A stretch of 64,000 nucleotides of DNA from Psychrobacillus faecigallinarum (GTDB lineage: Bacteria > Bacillota > Bacilli > Bacillales_A > Planococcaceae): positions 1 to 64,000 of the forward strand of contig NZ_JACSQO010000003.1 of assembly GCF_014836595.1 (NCBI RefSeq). The letters are read 5' to 3'. The position numbers and the translations under genes are program-made. The first letter of the stretch is position 1; each line of letters begins with the position of its first letter. The notes under the pieces were generated by a model that saw nothing but the letters and a program-made list of their open reading frames with translations, was not told the DNA's origin and searched no databases. Below, one piece after another: positions 60,462 to 64,000 of the stretch.

Positions 60462-61217
60462 CTACTCCTGTTTTTCCTTTTCTACAAAGAGACCCTCTCT
60501 TTTCTCCCAGTTAAATAGCTCTTCTCTAGATATAGGCTGATCTTCTGTTGTCTCTATTGGTCTAGCATTTATAATATCTATATTTTGATATATATTTACT
60601 TTGCTTTTCTTTCCATAAAGCGCATAGTGATACATCGCATAAGCTAGCTGTCTCCCATGAATCGCTCTCATTTTTTTTAAGGGACCAACAAACACTGGAT
60701 TTAGTGCTTTAAATAACCCTTCGGAAACACGTTCTCCCAGTCTAAATTCCTCTCTCCCGCCAATTATCAAGGATGGTTTAAAAATAGAGAGACTCGGCAT
60801 ATTGAGCTCTATTAGCTCTTCCTCTAATCGTCCCTTCACCTGACTGTAGAAAAAAGGAGATTTTTTGTTTGAACCAACTGCAGAGATGACATAAAAATTA
60901 GGTATCCCTCTTTTTTTCGCTAAGGAAGCAATTTGAAGAGGATACTCTAAATCTACTTTTTGAAAATTTTCTTTTGTTTTTGCTTTTTTTATCGTTGTTC
61001 CTAAGCAGCAAAATAAATCATCCGCGATTTCTAAATCCTCTTCCTCTAGTCGATTAAAATCCTTTATTTTTACGTCTAGCTTTAGATGATCGTATTCCGG
61101 CTTTCTCCTTGTAATAATAGACACTGCTGCATATTCTTCACTCTCACATAATTGCTTTACTAAAAACTGACCCGTAAACCCGGTCGCTCCCACAACTATA
61201 GCCGTTCGCTTTGCCAT
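60462..61217 (-). CDS. NAD(P)H-binding (TIP30/HTATIP2-like) oxidoreductase
   Basis: A 251-aa atypical SDR with the Rossmann motif VVGATGFTGQFLVKQL, then FCCLGTTIKKAKTKENFQKVD and YVISAVGSNKKSPFFYSQVKG, a hallmark of the TIP30-like NAD(P)H-binding proteins; the SDR catalytic Tyr-Lys is represented by YSQVKG. Function unknown. GAAGGGGG lies upstream. It is divergent from the SpsG-like gene. Confidence 0.82.
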   Translation of the reverse strand: MAKRTAIVVGATGFTGQFLVKQLCESEEYAAVSIITRRKPEYDHLKLDVKIKDFNRLEEEDLEIADDLFCCLGTTIKKAKTKENFQKVDLEYPLQIASLAKKRGIPNFYVISAVGSNKKSPFFYSQVKGRLEEELIELNMPSLSIFKPSLIIGGREEFRLGERVSEGLFKALNPVFVGPLKKMRAIHGRQLAYAMYHYALYGKKSKVNIYQNIDIINARPIETTEDQPISREELFNWEKREGLFVEKEKQE

Positions 61218-61329
61218 TTTTATACCCCCTTCTTAATGCAAGACTGCACCTTTCCTGAATGTATTGTCATATACCCCTGTCCTTTTCCATACAATAGAAA
61301 GAATATGTCGGAAAGGAAGATGATGAAAC

Positions 61330-62334
61330 TTGAAACTAGCTTACCTATTAAACACATTGCCTCATCGAGGATTATATCCTGCCGATCGTGCAAACAGTCT
61401 GATTTCTGCAATGAAGGCGAAGGAAAATAAAGTTTTTGTGCCTGCTTCTAATACAAGCCTGATTAACTACTTAGAAAAACAGCAGATTAAGCCCTGTTTG
61501 TATAAAACGAATGCTCAATTAGTGGCAGAAATGGATTCCTTCCAACCGGATTGCATTATTCATGATAGCGGCAATTCCGAGAAGGATCTTATTAAAAGAC
61601 TAAAAAGGGATAACCGTTCCCTTATCCATTTTGATGATCATGGAGATGGTGGTATGCTTGCAGACATCGTCTTTCAAGCACTCTATGAAACTCCTAAAGA
61701 GATTTCAAAGGAAAACTACGTTTATGGGCCAATCGGCTATATACCAGTACACAAGATTGTTTATAAAAATAATAACATGCCGGACCTTCCCCCGCATATA
61801 GTGGTAGCTTTTCCACATGAAGACCCTGAAAATTTAACGTACCGTACACTAAGACATCTTGTTCAGCTTCATATTCCATTACGCATTAGCGTTCTTGTGA
61901 ATGACCAATACAAGCACGATGTGACTGAGCTAAAGCGTTTCGCGCTTACGCGAAAATCCATTGGCATTATAAAAACCAATGAACCAGAAATTTATATTCC
62001 CTTAAGCGACATCGTTATAAGCTCTGGATCCTATGTCCCTTATTTGGTTTCACAATTTAATGTTCCTTGTATAATCCTATGCGCACATGAAGAAGAGGTT
62101 AACTATGGGTTCCCTACAGAAAAACATGGCTTCGCTAACCTCGGTCTAGGAAGAAAAATTAAACAATCCTATCTGCAAAATGCTGTTATGGAGATCATTC
62201 TTCATGAAAATCGTAAAAATGCTTATAAGTACAAACAAAAGCAGCTTGATTTTAGCAACCATTTAGAAGAAGTTGTTGGACTTATAGAGCAAGTTATAGT
62301 CTCAAAAAAAGAGGAAGAAGAAATTGCGCATTAA
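61330..62334 (+). CDS. SpsG/GT28-like UDP-sugar-processing family protein
   Basis: A 334-aa protein with two Rossmann-like halves: LAYLLNTLPHRGLYPADRAN near the N terminus, LIHFDDHGDGGMLADIV around residue 100, then in the second half IVISSGSYVPYLVSQFNVPC and CAHEEEVNYGFPTEKHGFAN. This pattern is close to SpsG/PseG-type UDP-sugar hydrolase/glycosyltransferase relatives. The exact activity is uncertain; a spore or surface polysaccharide role is inferred. The start is a TTG at 61330; AAGGAAG is a rather long distance before it, so another start cannot be excluded. Confidence 0.65.
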   Translation: MKLAYLLNTLPHRGLYPADRANSLISAMKAKENKVFVPASNTSLINYLEKQQIKPCLYKTNAQLVAEMDSFQPDCIIHDSGNSEKDLIKRLKRDNRSLIHFDDHGDGGMLADIVFQALYETPKEISKENYVYGPIGYIPVHKIVYKNNNMPDLPPHIVVAFPHEDPENLTYRTLRHLVQLHIPLRISVLVNDQYKHDVTELKRFALTRKSIGIIKTNEPEIYIPLSDIVISSGSYVPYLVSQFNVPCIILCAHEEEVNYGFPTEKHGFANLGLGRKIKQSYLQNAVMEIILHENRKNAYKYKQKQLDFSNHLEEVVGLIEQVIVSKKEEEEIAH

Positions 62335-62381
62335 GTTAATATTTATGCTACAATGAAGCAAAAAGCTGAAGGTGAACATTC

Positions 62382-62564
62382 ATGACAAAACAACAGCTAC
62401 AAGCACAAATTGCTGAGTTGAAAATGGACTATATTCGATTACAAGGCGACATGGAAAAGCTTGAATCTAACGGACATCCTACTCAAGTAGAAAATGCTGA
62501 ACGTAGACTAGCCAAAATGGAAGAAGACCTTGCAGAACTAAACAAACAGCTCGCTGAACTGTAA
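62382..62564 (+). CDS. SE1832 family small protein
   Basis: A 60-aa, almost wholly coiled-coil protein (KQQLQAQIAELKMDYIRLQG ... ERRLAKMEEDLAELNKQLAE) matching the SE1832 family of Bacillales and staphylococci, of unknown function. AAGGTG precedes the ATG. It lies 47 nt after the SpsG-like gene, with a TACAAT -10-like box in the gap. Confidence 0.75.
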   Translation: MTKQQLQAQIAELKMDYIRLQGDMEKLESNGHPTQVENAERRLAKMEEDLAELNKQLAEL

Positions 62565-62769
62565 AACGTATTTTTTCTGTTTGCAGACGGGAGAAATAGA
62601 ATATGTAAAATCCGTCCCTCGATGGGTTGATTTCATAACTATTCCTGTCTGTAACTTCTGTAGAGCATATACAGAAAAAAATATCTTTGCGATGCATTTT
62701 TGAGCAGAGATACAGAAAAGATTATTGTTTTATTCGTTTGCGAGCTTTCTTTTTGGAGGAAAAAATCAT
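62565..62769. other. Leader region upstream of the ABC-F gene
   Basis: A 200-nt AT-rich leader with a weak ACGG...CCGT pairing around 62588-62620. ABC-F genes for ribosome protection are often controlled by leader attenuation, but no leader peptide or clear terminator/antiterminator pair is recognisable here. Confidence 0.35.
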
Positions 62770-64000
62770 ATGTTAAACGTAGTAAATTTAGGACATACAT
62801 TCGGAGATCGCACATTATTTAAAGAGGTTTCTTTTCGCTTAGTTGAAGGTGAGCATGTAGGACTTGTAGGGGCAAACGGTGTTGGAAAATCAACGTTGAT
62901 GAGCATTTTAACTGGAGAAATTATATATGACGAAGGTAGAGTAGAATGGCTGCCTGGTACTCATTATGGATACTTGGATCAGCATACACGTTTACAGCCA
63001 GGTCGTTCTATGTTCGATACACTTCGTGATGCGTTCTTACCTCTTTATAAAAAAGAGGAAGAGCTGAATGAGATTATTGGAAAAATGGGCGATGCCACGC
63101 CTGAGGAATTAGAAGTATTGCTTGAACAAATGGCAGAAATTCAAGACGCATTAGATGCTGGTGACTTCTATTCATTAGATATGAAGATAGAAGAGGTAGC
63201 TAGAGGACTTGGTTTAGATGCAATTGGATTAGATCGCCCAGTTGAGGCACTATCTGGGGGTCAGCGTACAAAGGTTTTACTTGCCAAGCTTTTATTGGAA
63301 AAGCCAAAGGTTCTTTTACTAGATGAGCCTACCAACTATTTAGATGAAGAGCATGTTAACTGGTTATCCAACTATCTAAAAAACTATCCACATGCATTTC
63401 TATTGATCTCCCATGATACAGAATTCATGAATGGAATTGTAGATGTCATTTTCCATTTAGAATTTTCGAAGCTTACACGCTACACTGCTTCCTATGAGAA
63501 ATTTTTAGAGCTTGCGGAGCTAAATAAAAGACAGCATCTTGATGCTTATGAAAAACAACAGGATTTCATAAAAAAACAAGAGGAATTCATAGCAAAAAAC
63601 AAAGCACGATACTCAACAACGGGACGAGCTAAATCTCGCCAAAAACAATTGGATCGTATTGAGCGCATTGACCGTCCGGAGACAGCAGCAAAGCCAGAGT
63701 TTGGCTTTAAGGAGTCTCGTAGCTCTGGGCGTTATGTAATTGAAGCGGAGCATTTAGAGATTGGTTACGACAAGCCACTTCTTCCACCTTTAACGTTTAC
63801 GATTGAGCGTGGAGAAAAAATTGCCCTTGTCGGGATGAACGGAATTGGTAAATCTACCTTGCTAAAAACGATACTTGGGAAAATCCCTCCTATTGGTGGT
63901 AAAGTGATCCGCGGCGATTTCTTATTCCCTTCTTACTTTGAACAGGAAGTAAAAGCTGGTAACATTACACCAATTGAGTCTGTGTGGGAAACGTATCCAA
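62770..64000 (+). CDS. ABC-F type ATPase (YkpA-like), truncated by window end
   Basis: The first 410 residues of an ABC-F protein. Two ABC domains: Walker A GLVGANGVGKSTLM near residue 34, signature LSGGQRTKVLLAKLL near 160, Walker B VLLLDEPTNYLD; second Walker A ALVGMNGIGKSTLLK near residue 355. A linker helical region with KSRQKQLDRIERIDRPE lies between. ABC-F proteins act on ribosomes (translation factor EttA type or antibiotic protection). It starts at ATG 62770 after GGAGGA. The gene is open at position 64000. Confidence 0.9.
   Translation, partial: MLNVVNLGHTFGDRTLFKEVSFRLVEGEHVGLVGANGVGKSTLMSILTGEIIYDEGRVEWLPGTHYGYLDQHTRLQPGRSMFDTLRDAFLPLYKKEEELNEIIGKMGDATPEELEVLLEQMAEIQDALDAGDFYSLDMKIEEVARGLGLDAIGLDRPVEALSGGQRTKVLLAKLLLEKPKVLLLDEPTNYLDEEHVNWLSNYLKNYPHAFLLISHDTEFMNGIVDVIFHLEFSKLTRYTASYEKFLELAELNKRQHLDAYEKQQDFIKKQEEFIAKNKARYSTTGRAKSRQKQLDRIERIDRPETAAKPEFGFKESRSSGRYVIEAEHLEIGYDKPLLPPLTFTIERGEKIALVGMNGIGKSTLLKTILGKIPPIGGKVIRGDFLFPSYFEQEVKAGNITPIESVWETYP

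Noticed and set aside
62565-62769. Riboswitch or attenuator ahead of the ABC-F gene
   Set aside because: Only a weak stem is visible, with no terminator/antiterminator alternative and no leader peptide.

Overview
The window comes from a low-GC, endospore-forming Gram-positive, most likely Bacillales in the Psychrobacillus/Lysinibacillus/Sporosarcina (Planococcaceae) neighbourhood. Evidence: sporulation and germination genes (rsfA, cwlJ, gerQ), a bacillithiol gene (bshB2), coproheme-type haem synthesis (hemQ), strong AAAGGAGG ribosome sites with frequent TTG/GTG starts, and gene order matching the B. subtilis ywh-ywg-ywf-ywd segment. The genus is inference from style and content. No rRNA, tRNA, CRISPR array, intact prophage or intact insertion sequence was seen.

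Layout. 0.6-12 kb is the conserved chromosomal backbone: ywhD, a 4-OT tautomerase, ywgA, ywfO, a DUF1450 protein, rsfA, lipL, pta, hemQ, cwlJ-gerQ, ywdK, ywdI, a 58-aa Cys protein, ung, a DUF4230 protein and pdxK. 12-18.6 kb holds yojF-bshB2, a YjiH-type membrane protein, a GNAT, a P-loop kinase, DinB and a ceramidase-like gene split by one in-frame stop. 18.6-19.4 kb is a decayed strip with a signal peptidase I pseudogene. 19.4-22.5 kb is a lipoprotein esterase beside a PhoR/PhoB-like two-component system. 22.9-26.4 kb has a quinone-reductase-like dehydrogenase, a frameshifted small membrane gene, a small secreted protein and a purine permease with a PurR-like site. 26.5-30.3 kb carries the two enzymes of threonine breakdown (SDR-type threonine dehydrogenase and Kbl), separated by a 650-bp hierarchical tandem repeat.

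33.7-41 kb is a copper and thiol block, all on the minus strand: BlaI-like repressor, sensorless M56 peptidase, BdbD, BdbC, ResA-like protein, then CsoR, CopZ, CopA, a YdhK lipoprotein and a 19-cysteine four-helix protein. CsoR and BlaI-type operators are visible. 41.3-47 kb is accessory: a divergent pair of related tiny proteins, a small membrane gene broken by a stop, an orphan RsbR-type stressosome protein, YetF, and an oligopeptide-type permease pair lacking ATPase and binding protein, one of them broken by TGA. 47-54 kb has topB, a NUDIX gene and the envelope-stress operon pspA-ydjG-ydjH-ydjI behind a SigW-like promoter. 54-60 kb has an SDR with divergent TetR and operator, ArsB, and an ECF sigma/DUF4179 anti-sigma pair. 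Two arrays of alternating 20/21-bp CCGGTCATAAA units with a shared tail lie in this part. 60-64 kb ends with a FMN reductase, an NAD(P)-binding protein, an SpsG-like protein, an SE1832 protein and a truncated ABC-F ATPase.

The most notable unexplained structures are the two unrelated repeat families, both built on about 21 bp (two helical turns), and the cluster of recently broken genes between 17 and 47 kb.
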